A DNA stretch of 64,000 nucleotides from assembly GCF_017744395.1 (NCBI RefSeq), contig NZ_JAGIBI010000005.1:124001-188000 (forward strand), written 5' to 3'. A model generated the notes under the pieces. That model was not told the DNA's origin. It searched no databases and saw only the letters and a program-made list of their open reading frames with translations. Positions 48,233 to 55,463 of this stretch are shown piece after piece (within the stretch, counting starts at the first letter, position 1; every line of letters begins with the position of its first letter). The DNA is from Herbaspirillum sp. (GTDB lineage Bacteria; Pseudomonadota; Gammaproteobacteria; Burkholderiales; Burkholderiaceae_D). The position numbers and the translations under genes were made by a program.

Positions 48233-50008
48233 TCAGGCGGCCCCGGGCCGCGGCGTATCCAGCCGGGCGGCGATGGCCGCCTGCAGCGCCGCCGGGTCCA
48301 GCGGCTTGTGCAGTACCGGAAAGCCGCTGGCGTTCAACGCATTGATGCCTTGCGGCGAGGTATCGCCGGTGACGATGATGGCCGGCACCGCCGCCCCCAT
48401 CGCCGCCGACACGGCGCGCACCACGTCGATGCCGGTGACGTCCGCGGCCAGCCGGAAGTCGGTCAGCACCAGTTCCGGCACGCCGCCTTCCAGCGCGGCC
48501 ACCGCCTGCTCGCGCGAGCGCGCGGCCAGGACGGCATAGCCCCAACTGGCCAGCAGCATGGACATGCCGTCGAGCACCTGCTTGTCGTCGTCGACCACCA
48601 GCACCGTGCGCTGTCCGGCGCCAGGCCGGTGCGGCGCGACCGGCACGCTGGCCGGGTTGGCGGCAGCCGGTTCATGCCGGTATGGCAGGCTCACCGAAAA
48701 GCTGGAGCCTTTGCCGACCACCGAACGCAGCGCGATACGTGCGCCGATCAGGTCGGCGGTGCGCTGCACGATCGCCAGGCCCAGCCCCAGGCCCTGTTCG
48801 CGGTCGCGCGCGATGTTCTCGACCTGGTAGAACTCGCGGAAGATGCGGTCGAAATGGTCGGCGGCGATGCCGATGCCGGTGTCCGTCACGCAGATTTCCA
48901 GCATGCCGCGGCGGCGCCGGCAAGCCAGCAGGATGCGGCCCCGCTCGGTATAGCGCACCGCGTTGGAAAGGAGGTTGGACAGGATGTTCTGCAGCAGCAC
49001 CGGATCGGTGTCGAGCCAGGCGCGGGTCGGGCGCACCTTCAGGCGCAGGCCCTTGGCGGCTGCGGCCTGGACGAACTGGTTTTCCAGCGCTTCGAAGCGC
49101 TCCTGCAGGCGGAAGCGGCGCGGCTCGGCCTGGATCACGCCGGCGTCGAGGCGCGAAATGTCCAGCAGCACATTGAGCAGCTGCGACATCCCCTGCAGCG
49201 CCGATTGCAGCCGCCCGGCCAGCGTCTCGATGGCGGCGCGCTCGATCTGCGGGGCTTGCGCCGCCATGCGCAAGGCGGCGATATACAGGCCCAGCGCATG
49301 GGTGGGCTGGCGCAGGTCGTGGCTGGCGGCGGCCAGGAACTGCGACTTGCTGCGATTGGCCAGTTCGGCGCGTTCCTTTTCCTCGGTCAACTGGCGGATC
49401 AGCGCGGTGTTTTCGAAACGCAGCGCGATGGCGTCGCGCACGGTGCGCTGGACCACCCGGCTGTACGCCAGGTTGACCCCCAGCAGGAACAGCGACAGCA
49501 CCCCCAGCACCGAGAACAGCGGCGTGCCGTGGATGAACGAACGGAGCGCGAACGGCAGCACGGTGGGCAGCGCGTAGACGTAGTAGGCCGGCCAGAACGA
49601 CGACAGCGAGGCGACCGAGCCGCCGGTCATGCCGGCCAGCACGATGCAGGTATAGACGGTGACGATAGTGTTGTCCGGCGCGAAGAAGAGCGGCCCCATC
49701 GCGCCCCACAGGCAACCCGAGACGCCGGCCCAGGCCACGTAGCGCCAGCAGCGCCGCGGCGTGGCCGAGGCCGGATGGGCGCCGCCGCGCAAGTCGCGCC
49801 AGACCATGGCGATGCGCAGCGCCGTCACCAGGTAGATCACCGTTGCCCAGCCCAGCAGCAGCGGGTGCGGCACCTGGTTCCACAGCAGGAAGACCGTCAG
49901 GCCCGCCACCGCGATGTTGCCCAGGAAGATCGGCGGCGACTGCCGGTACAGGGTGTTGACCAGTTCCAGGTAGACTGCGCGGTCCGAAGTCGGAAGCAGA
50001 GTTGTCAT
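48233..50008 (-). CDS. membrane hybrid histidine kinase with C-terminal receiver domain
   Basis: 591 residues. The N-terminal about 190 residues contain five or six membrane helices with little periplasmic loop. A HisKA domain has phospho-acceptor His230 in AASHDLRQP, then an HATPase with NLLSNAVRYT and GLGLGLAIVQR. A C-terminal receiver has Asp517 in LTDFRLA. Start at 50008 (MTTLLPTSD). It is divergent from the NarL-type regulator gene with 130 bases between, and both adjoin the type XI secretion locus, so this kinase probably senses the cue for it. Confidence 0.9.
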   Translation of the reverse strand: MTTLLPTSDRAVYLELVNTLYRQSPPIFLGNIAVAGLTVFLLWNQVPHPLLLGWATVIYLVTALRIAMVWRDLRGGAHPASATPRRCWRYVAWAGVSGCLWGAMGPLFFAPDNTIVTVYTCIVLAGMTGGSVASLSSFWPAYYVYALPTVLPFALRSFIHGTPLFSVLGVLSLFLLGVNLAYSRVVQRTVRDAIALRFENTALIRQLTEEKERAELANRSKSQFLAAASHDLRQPTHALGLYIAALRMAAQAPQIERAAIETLAGRLQSALQGMSQLLNVLLDISRLDAGVIQAEPRRFRLQERFEALENQFVQAAAAKGLRLKVRPTRAWLDTDPVLLQNILSNLLSNAVRYTERGRILLACRRRRGMLEICVTDTGIGIAADHFDRIFREFYQVENIARDREQGLGLGLAIVQRTADLIGARIALRSVVGKGSSFSVSLPYRHEPAAANPASVPVAPHRPGAGQRTVLVVDDDKQVLDGMSMLLASWGYAVLAARSREQAVAALEGGVPELVLTDFRLAADVTGIDVVRAVSAAMGAAVPAIIVTGDTSPQGINALNASGFPVLHKPLDPAALQAAIAARLDTPRPGAA

Positions 50009-50138
50009 TATTCTTACGCCATGTTGGAAACAGCGATGCCGTGGCCATTTGCCAGCAGGCAAGCCATCCGGTTTATTGTAATATCGGCGCACAGAAGGGG
50101 ATGGCAAGAACCTGTACGCATCGGGGATGGAACAAAAA

Positions 50139-50756
50139 ATGAAAACTATCGTGCTGGCGGAAGACCACGCGATTATTCGTGACGGCTTGAAACTGCTGAT
50201 TTCCACCCGGCCCGACCTGAAGGTGGTGGCCGATACCGGCCACGGCGACGAAGTCGAACACCTGGTGCGCGAACACCAAGCCGACCTGCTGCTGCTCGAT
50301 CTCGACCTGCCGGGCTGCCACGGCGTGGAGCTGACCCGCAAGGTCAAGGCCGCGCACGGCAACACGCGGGTGCTGATCCTCACCGCCAGCCCCAGCGCGG
50401 CATCGGTCAAGGCCGCATTCGAGGCCGGCGCCGACGGCTACGTGCTCAAGCACGAAAATGCCGAGGAGCTGCTGTATGCGATCGCCCTGGTGCTGTCGGG
50501 CATCGTCTATCTCAGCAAGGGCCTGGCGCAACTGTCGGCGTTGCCGGCCAGCGCCGATGAAACGCCGATCACGGCGCGCGAGCAGCAGATCCTGGCGCTG
50601 ATCGCGCGCGGCGATTCCAGCAGCGATATCGCCGATAAACTCAATCTCTCCGTGCTGACGGTGCGCAAGCATCGCCAGAATCTGATGGGGAAACTGTCCC
50701 TGCACAATGTCGCCGAAGTGACGGCCTACGTGTTGCGTTCCAGCGCGTTGCCCTGA
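50139..50756 (+). CDS. NarL/FixJ-type response regulator
   Basis: 205 residues: receiver domain with acidic EDH at 8-10, phospho-acceptor Asp54 in LLLDLDLPG and Lys in GYVLK, then a LuxR-type helix-turn-helix at about 140-200 (TAREQQILALIARG; TVRKHRQNLMGKL). ATG 50139 has GGAAC at good distance; ATG 50127 is in frame but lies only 0-3 bases after GGGG. The partner kinase is divergent. Twenty-five bases after its stop begins the palindromic operator of cargo gene 1, a likely target. Confidence 0.92.
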   Translation: MKTIVLAEDHAIIRDGLKLLISTRPDLKVVADTGHGDEVEHLVREHQADLLLLDLDLPGCHGVELTRKVKAAHGNTRVLILTASPSAASVKAAFEAGADGYVLKHENAEELLYAIALVLSGIVYLSKGLAQLSALPASADETPITAREQQILALIARGDSSSDIADKLNLSVLTVRKHRQNLMGKLSLHNVAEVTAYVLRSSALP

Positions 50757-50781
50757 TAGTACGGTATCGGCAACGCGCGCA

Positions 50782-50829
50782 AAATACTGCATATGTAGTA
50801 TTTACTGGCAGAAGACCCGCTCTTAGCAT
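50782..50829 (+). promoter_or_regulatory. cargo-1 promoter with 22-bp operator
   Basis: Near-perfect palindrome 50782-50803 (half-sites AAATACTGCAT and ATGTAGTATTT, one mismatch). It overlaps a -35 element TTTACT at 50801-50806. Seventeen bases later is the -10 TAGCAT at 50824-50829. The operator centre falls about 43 bases before the predicted start of transcription, the place for a class II activator. The same layout occurs at 52344-52391. Confidence 0.75.
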
Positions 50830-50873
50830 GGGCGCTTCCCAACATTCGCCGAAAGCCTGTTCGGCCTCGCGCC

Positions 50874-52256
50874 ATGCCTGTACGACATCGAGTCCCTTTT
50901 CCATGCGCCATGCGCCGCCGGCCGCTTGCCTGCGCGGCCGGCATGCTCACATTGGTAGCCGGCGCCGTCGCACAGGCACAGTCGCTTGACGGAGTGTCGC
51001 GGCAAGATATGTACAGCCAGATCGAAGCGTTGCGGCAGCAGTTGGTCCAGGCACAACAGTTCGCTGCTGTTCCAGGACCAACGTCGTTGTCGCCATCGAT
51101 GTCGCCGCTGTCGACACAGTTGATTCAGCCCATACAGTCGAATGCGCCCCAGCCTGGAACCGAACGCAGCGCTACGGAGTTGCAACAGGAATTGGCCCAG
51201 CAGCAGTTGGAGCTGGAGCAGCTGCTGAAACAGGATCCGGGAAAAACCAAACAGGAACTGCTGCAGAAGTTGTTGGAGCAGACCAAACAGCAGCAGCAAG
51301 CGCTGACCCAGAAGCAGCAGGAAGAAACCAAGCAGCAACTACAGACCCAGCAACAGCGGGAGTTGGAAAAAACCAAGCTGATAGAGCAAGAAATAGCCAA
51401 GAAAAAGCAAGAGTTGATGCAGCAGCTGTTGGAGAAAACCAAGAAGGAGCAGCAAGAGCAGGCTAAAGAGCAGCCGGAACAAGCCAAGCAGCAGCAACCA
51501 GAGTCGGTTCAGAAGCAGGCGGAAACAACCAAACAAGAACAGCAAGAGCCGATTCAAGAGCAGTCGAACCCAGGAACCCTGGCGACCTATTTCGGCGCCG
51601 GACGGGGCGATCAGCAGGCACAGGCGCAACTCACGGGCATGTCCGATCCGGGGGCGTCAATTGCCGCCGGTACGATAGCGATCACGGATATCGCCACGAA
51701 TACCCCACCGCTGATTACTGCTGTGATGGCATCGATGCCGGCCAGCACATCTTCCAGTACCGGGGGCAACACCGGTAATCCGACTGCTTCCGTGCAAGAC
51801 GCATTGCAGCAAACCTTGGCCGCAGCTACTGTGCAATCACAGCAGTTAAGTTATGGCTATGTCACGGCGGGCCTGGTGACGCCGATAGCCAGTTGGCCGA
51901 CCAGCCTGGTGGCGACCTATACCGGCAACGTCGGCGGCACGCTCAACAACGGCGCGGCAGTCAGCGGAGTATTCCAGGCCACGGTCGATTTCTCCACGAT
52001 ACGCAACATGACGCCCAGCATTCCCGGCAGCATCACGTTCGCCGGTGGCCAGGGCAGCACCAGTTTCACCCTCTCGCAGTTGGGCGGCTACATTGGCGGT
52101 TCCATGTCCGGCACATATGGCGGGCAAGCCGTGACCGGCTATGTGATGAATGGCGTGTTTTACGGCCCGGCGGCTGAACAGATGGCGGGCCAGTGGAGCA
52201 TGCAAAATGCCGGCGCCACGCTGACCGGCAACGGCAACTTCCAGGCGCAGCGATGA
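50874..52256 (+). CDS. exported Gln-rich coiled-coil protein with TbpB-like C-terminal domain (type XI cargo 1)
   Basis: 460 residues. A signal peptide ends AVA-QAQ near residue 36 with no lipobox Cys, so it is secreted rather than lipidated. Residues about 100-228 are a Gln/Lys/Glu-rich coiled coil. A Ser/Thr/Ala linker leads to a C-terminal domain (about 325-460) with Gly-rich beta strands and GVFYGPAAEQMAGQW, the motif of TbpB-type barrel domains on Slam substrates. The paralogue lies downstream, followed by a Slam-like protein. No clear ribosome site; the leader has a conserved hairpin at 50848-50865. Function of the passenger is unknown; adhesin or matrix protein are options. Confidence 0.75.
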   Translation: MPVRHRVPFPCAMRRRPLACAAGMLTLVAGAVAQAQSLDGVSRQDMYSQIEALRQQLVQAQQFAAVPGPTSLSPSMSPLSTQLIQPIQSNAPQPGTERSATELQQELAQQQLELEQLLKQDPGKTKQELLQKLLEQTKQQQQALTQKQQEETKQQLQTQQQRELEKTKLIEQEIAKKKQELMQQLLEKTKKEQQEQAKEQPEQAKQQQPESVQKQAETTKQEQQEPIQEQSNPGTLATYFGAGRGDQQAQAQLTGMSDPGASIAAGTIAITDIATNTPPLITAVMASMPASTSSSTGGNTGNPTASVQDALQQTLAAATVQSQQLSYGYVTAGLVTPIASWPTSLVATYTGNVGGTLNNGAAVSGVFQATVDFSTIRNMTPSIPGSITFAGGQGSTSFTLSQLGGYIGGSMSGTYGGQAVTGYVMNGVFYGPAAEQMAGQWSMQNAGATLTGNGNFQAQR

Positions 52257-52262
52257 ACGCGG

Positions 52263-52299
52263 CTGTCCGGCGCCGCGCTTTGCTTTAATTATCCTCCGC
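52263..52299 (+). repeat. 37-bp direct repeat, copy 1
   Basis: Thirty-six of 37 bases match copy 2 at 55372-55408 (difference T/G near the middle). It begins 6 bases after the cargo-1 stop. The two copies flank the cargo-2 and Slam-like genes. Each contains the 8-bp palindrome CGGCGCCG. Confidence 0.85.
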
Positions 52300-52343
52300 T
52301 CCCATCTTGTTTTCCCGGCAATACGGCTCTCTCAACACCCGCA

Positions 52344-52391
52344 AAATACTACATATGCAGTATTTACCAGGGCATGGCCGGCACTTAGCAT
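52344..52391 (+). promoter_or_regulatory. cargo-2 promoter with 22-bp operator
   Basis: Palindrome 52344-52365 (half-sites AAATACTACAT and ATGCAGTATTT, one mismatch, at the mirror position of the mismatch in copy 1), -35 TTTACC at 52363-52368, 17-base spacer, -10 TAGCAT at 52386-52391. Same architecture as 50782-50829, and homology extends through the leader into the signal peptide. Confidence 0.75.
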
Positions 52392-52435
52392 GAAGGCACT
52401 TCAACATTGGCCGGCGCGTTGTCCGGCATTGCGCC

Positions 52436-53809
52436 ATGCCTGCTCGACATCCTTTCCTTTTGCCGTTGCCCTGTGCCGCCGGCGCAATCGCATTGCTGGC
52501 CGGCGCCGCCGCGCAGGCGCAATCGCAACCGCAGTCCCAACCCATCAGCGAGGCATCGCTGCAAAGCACCTATGGCCAGCTCGAAGCCTTGCGCAAGGAA
52601 CTGGCCCAGCAGAAGGAGTTGCTGCAAAAGCAACGGCAGGAGCAGGACAAACCTGGATCGGGGGAGCCGCAGCAAACCAATCTGAAAGAGCAGGAACAGC
52701 TGAAGAAGCAAGAGCAGACCAAGTTGCTGCAACAGGAATTGTTGAGGAAGCAACGGCAGAAGCAGGTCAAACCCGGTCTGGAGGAGCAGAAGCAAACCAA
52801 GCTGAAAGAGCAGGAACAACGGAAGAGGCAAGAGCAGACCAAGCTGTTGCAACAGGAACTGCTGCAGACGCAACGGCAAAAGCAGCTCCAGACCCCACAG
52901 CTGGAGCAGGTCAGGAAACAGGTTGAGCAGGAGGGCTTCCTGCTGCGGGATATGGCGCACAACTTGCGGGAACCGGAAGCGACCAGGAATGCCCCCCAGC
53001 CCTCTAGTCCAGCCGGAAATCCGAGCCTGGCTACCTATCTCGGTGCAGGGAGCGGCAATCCGCAGGCGCAGGCGCAACTTTCGGGCGCACCGGTCCCGGG
53101 AGGAGTGGGATCAATAGGGATTTCCCCAATGGATCTTAGCAGTGCCCTCCTCGCTCTCAATAGCGGCAGCACAGCAGTGATAACGCCAGGGACCATCTCA
53201 ACGGGATCCCTCGCGCCGATCGTCAATGGTGTCCAGGCCATGATGAATTCCATGGCCAACATCAGCAGCTCTTCCAGCAATGGCAACGCCAGTACCAGCA
53301 CCAACACCAGCAACCCATCTTCTGCCGTCCAGGACGCCTTGCAGCAAAGCCAGCAAACTTCGGCCGTCGCCGCTGTACAGCAATCGCAGCAGTCTCAACA
53401 ACTGAGCTATGACTATGTCACGGCGGGCCTGGTAACGCCGGTGGCCAGTTGGCCGACCAGCCTGCTGGCGACTTATAACGGCAACATCAGCGGCGCGCTC
53501 GGTAGTGGCGCGGCAGTCAGCGGAACCATTCAGGCTACGGTCGATTTCGCCAGGATAAACGGCGCACAGCCCGCTATCTCCGGCAACATTGCCTTTGACG
53601 GCGGCCGGGGCGGCACCAATTTCACCATGACGAAAATGGGCACGGTGCTGGTTGGAACCATGACCGGTACGTATAGCGGGCAGTCGGTGACGGGGACGTT
53701 GAACAGTCAGTTCTACGGCCCCTCGGCCGAACAACTGGCGGGCCAGTGGTACTTCCAAAATACTTCCTTCTCGGTAAGCGGCATAGGTAATTTCCAGGCG
53801 CGGCGATGA
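52436..53809 (+). CDS. exported Gln-rich coiled-coil protein with TbpB-like C-terminal domain (type XI cargo 2)
   Basis: 457 residues, paralogue of cargo 1. A signal peptide ends AAA-QAQ near residue 28, with no lipobox. Residues about 46-165 form a Gln/Lys/Glu coiled coil built of 40-residue tandem repeats. Then comes a Ser/Asn/Thr linker and a C-terminal domain from about 322 with YVTAGLVTP, SWPTSL and SQFYGPSAEQLAGQW, nearly the same as cargo 1. Its stop overlaps the ATG of the Slam-like gene, so the two are translationally coupled. The passenger parts differ from cargo 1 while the C-terminal domains are alike, as expected if that domain is what the translocon recognises. Confidence 0.75.
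   Translation: MPARHPFLLPLPCAAGAIALLAGAAAQAQSQPQSQPISEASLQSTYGQLEALRKELAQQKELLQKQRQEQDKPGSGEPQQTNLKEQEQLKKQEQTKLLQQELLRKQRQKQVKPGLEEQKQTKLKEQEQRKRQEQTKLLQQELLQTQRQKQLQTPQLEQVRKQVEQEGFLLRDMAHNLREPEATRNAPQPSSPAGNPSLATYLGAGSGNPQAQAQLSGAPVPGGVGSIGISPMDLSSALLALNSGSTAVITPGTISTGSLAPIVNGVQAMMNSMANISSSSSNGNASTSTNTSNPSSAVQDALQQSQQTSAVAAVQQSQQSQQLSYDYVTAGLVTPVASWPTSLLATYNGNISGALGSGAAVSGTIQATVDFARINGAQPAISGNIAFDGGRGGTNFTMTKMGTVLVGTMTGTYSGQSVTGTLNSQFYGPSAEQLAGQWYFQNTSFSVSGIGNFQARR
52610..52925 (+). repeat. 120-bp (40-residue) tandem repeats in cargo 2
   Basis: About two and a half units. Full units begin near 52682 and 52802 (LKEQEQ..KQEQTKLLQQELL..QRQKQ), and a half unit precedes them. The 120-bp period keeps the frame, so unit number can change without breaking the gene. 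Confidence 0.75.
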
Positions 53810-55302
53810 ATACGACCACCTTGCATCGCCGCCATCCGGCCAGTTTCCATTCCTCTTCAACTCCTATGCCTTCTTCTCGCCAGTCTCTTTTCGCCCGCGC
53901 GTTGTCCGTGCTTCCCGTTGCCACGCTGCTGGCGGCATGTCCGCAGGCGCAAGCCCAGGTTGCCGCGTCCTCCGCCGAGCTGGCGGACGTCGCCGCGGCA
54001 AGCGACCGCAATATCCACCAGCAGGCGCTGCTGGAAATCGCCTTCGCGCGAAAACTGCTGGCAGAACGACAGCCGGAGATGGCGTGTCGCCTGCTCAAGG
54101 GCAGCCTTCCGGACGCCAATACCGAGGCCGAGCGGGTGCGCCTGCTGGCGCGTTGCTCATCGGCCCTGCGCGAACGCGAGGCGGCAGAGGACTACTACCG
54201 CCGGGCCATCGCCCTGGCGCCGGACGACCCTTCGGTCAAGGTCGAGCTGGCCGGTCTGTACCTGGCCATGGGGCGCAGCCAGGACTCATCGGCCATGCTG
54301 AGCGCTGCGGCCGGGCAAAGCGCCGGTCCCGAGCGCGACCAGCTTGAAAGCGCCGCCGCGCAGCTGCGCGCCAACGACCCGGCGGCGCTGGCCGCCAATG
54401 CCGCCAACAAGGCCAAGCCCTGGGCGCTGCAGGTGTACATGGGGCTGACCTGGGACGACAACATCAACGCCGGGCCGGTCTCGCGCAGCGTGCCGGCGGT
54501 GATCGGCGGCATCCCGGTTACCTTCGACCTGGTCGCGGACGCCATGCCGCACAAGTCGGCCGGCGCGGCGATGGGCGTCAACGCCAGCTACGGCATCCCG
54601 CTGGACGGCCGCTTTTCCCTGCTGTTCCAGGGCGCCTGGTTCGGCACCGGCTATTTCGAGCGGCAGGACTACAACAACGACACCACCACGCTGGCGGCCG
54701 CCTTGGTCTACACCGACAAGGCATGGGCGGCCAGCATTCAGCCCAACGTGCGCTATACGCGGCTGGACGGCCATTTGCAAGAGAGTACGCCGGGTGTGAC
54801 AGGACGCGTGGCGCGCAGCGTGACCGATGCCGTGTCGTTGACCGCGACCGGCGGCTATGCCCGGCGCACCGTGCACACCGACGCCAACCGTAACGCCGAC
54901 GCCTGGCAAGGCGGGCTGGGCGCGCTGGCGCAGTTGACGCCGCAATTGCAAGTCGGCGGCGAATACCTGTGGCAGCGCGAGCAAGCCGAGGCCGCGGTCT
55001 ATTCGCGCCGCCTGTCGGGGCCGAGCGCCTATCTGCAATACCGTATCCATCCGGACCTGCTGCTGGGGGCCAACCTCAGCTATACCGACGTGCGCTACGA
55101 CCAGGCCATGGCGCTGTTCGCCGAGCCGCGTACCGACCGCCAGACGGTGGTTTCGCTGTCGGCGCTGTGGGACGTGAGCCGCTATGTCGGGCGCAACATG
55201 GTGGTGCGCGCCCAGTACACCAATATCGACAACCCTTCCAACATCGCCTACAGCGATTTCCGCCGCAACATGTTCAGCCTGGGCGTGCAGATGCAGTTCT
55301 GA
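53806..55302 (+). CDS. Slam-like outer-membrane translocon of a type XI secretion system (TPR plus DUF560 barrel)
   Basis: 498 residues. A signal region ends CPQAQAQ (about 45-51). A TPR-like helical domain covers about 60-190 (YYRRAIALAPDDPSVKVELAGLYLAMG). From about 205 a beta-barrel begins with WALQVYMGLTWDDNINAGP, the hallmark opening of the DUF560 barrel of surface lipoprotein assembly modulators, and it ends in Phe (LGVQMQF). Slam proteins move TbpB-like cargo across the outer membrane. The ATG at 53806 overlaps the cargo-2 stop; an alternative ATG at 53866 would give a more standard signal peptide. No second Slam copy is present for cargo 1. Confidence 0.8.
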   Translation: MNTTTLHRRHPASFHSSSTPMPSSRQSLFARALSVLPVATLLAACPQAQAQVAASSAELADVAAASDRNIHQQALLEIAFARKLLAERQPEMACRLLKGSLPDANTEAERVRLLARCSSALREREAAEDYYRRAIALAPDDPSVKVELAGLYLAMGRSQDSSAMLSAAAGQSAGPERDQLESAAAQLRANDPAALAANAANKAKPWALQVYMGLTWDDNINAGPVSRSVPAVIGGIPVTFDLVADAMPHKSAGAAMGVNASYGIPLDGRFSLLFQGAWFGTGYFERQDYNNDTTTLAAALVYTDKAWAASIQPNVRYTRLDGHLQESTPGVTGRVARSVTDAVSLTATGGYARRTVHTDANRNADAWQGGLGALAQLTPQLQVGGEYLWQREQAEAAVYSRRLSGPSAYLQYRIHPDLLLGANLSYTDVRYDQAMALFAEPRTDRQTVVSLSALWDVSRYVGRNMVVRAQYTNIDNPSNIAYSDFRRNMFSLGVQMQF

Positions 55303-55371
55303 TGGCTTGGGTCGCAGACGTAACAGACGCAACATGAGAAATCCAAGCAAGCACATGCGGAATGCTTAGTT

Positions 55372-55408
55372 CTGTCCGGCGCCGCGCTTTGCTTTAATGA
55401 TCCTCCGC
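55372..55408 (+). repeat. 37-bp direct repeat, copy 2
   Basis: Second copy of the repeat at 52263-52299, one mismatch. It lies in the leader of the first SfnC-like gene and probably carries part of that gene's promoter (GCTTTAAT). Confidence 0.85.
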
Positions 55409-55457
55409 CCCGGCTCGCCCATATCGAGGCAGCGCCGGGCATACCAGGAAGGATCAT
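55397..55457 (+). promoter_or_regulatory. leader hairpin sequestering the SfnC-1 ribosome site
   Basis: ATGATCCT (55397-55404) pairs with AGGATCAT (55450-55457), and inside it CCCGGC (55409-55414) pairs with GCCGGG (55434-55439). The outer 3' arm overlaps the AGGAAGG ribosome site (55446-55452) of the gene starting at 55464. It could be a translational control element. In the repeat copy at 52263 the T/G change breaks this pairing. Confidence 0.4.
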
Positions 55458-55463
55458 CGTTTC

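Noticed and set aside
50782-50803. 22-bp palindrome as a transposon end or terminator
   Set aside because: It overlaps a well-spaced promoter at two paralogous genes, and no transposase or T-tract is present.
51170-52930. Possible CRISPR or satellite array in the CAG/CAA-rich sequence
   Set aside because: The repeats keep reading frame, encode Gln/Lys/Glu coiled coil, and lack regular spacers.
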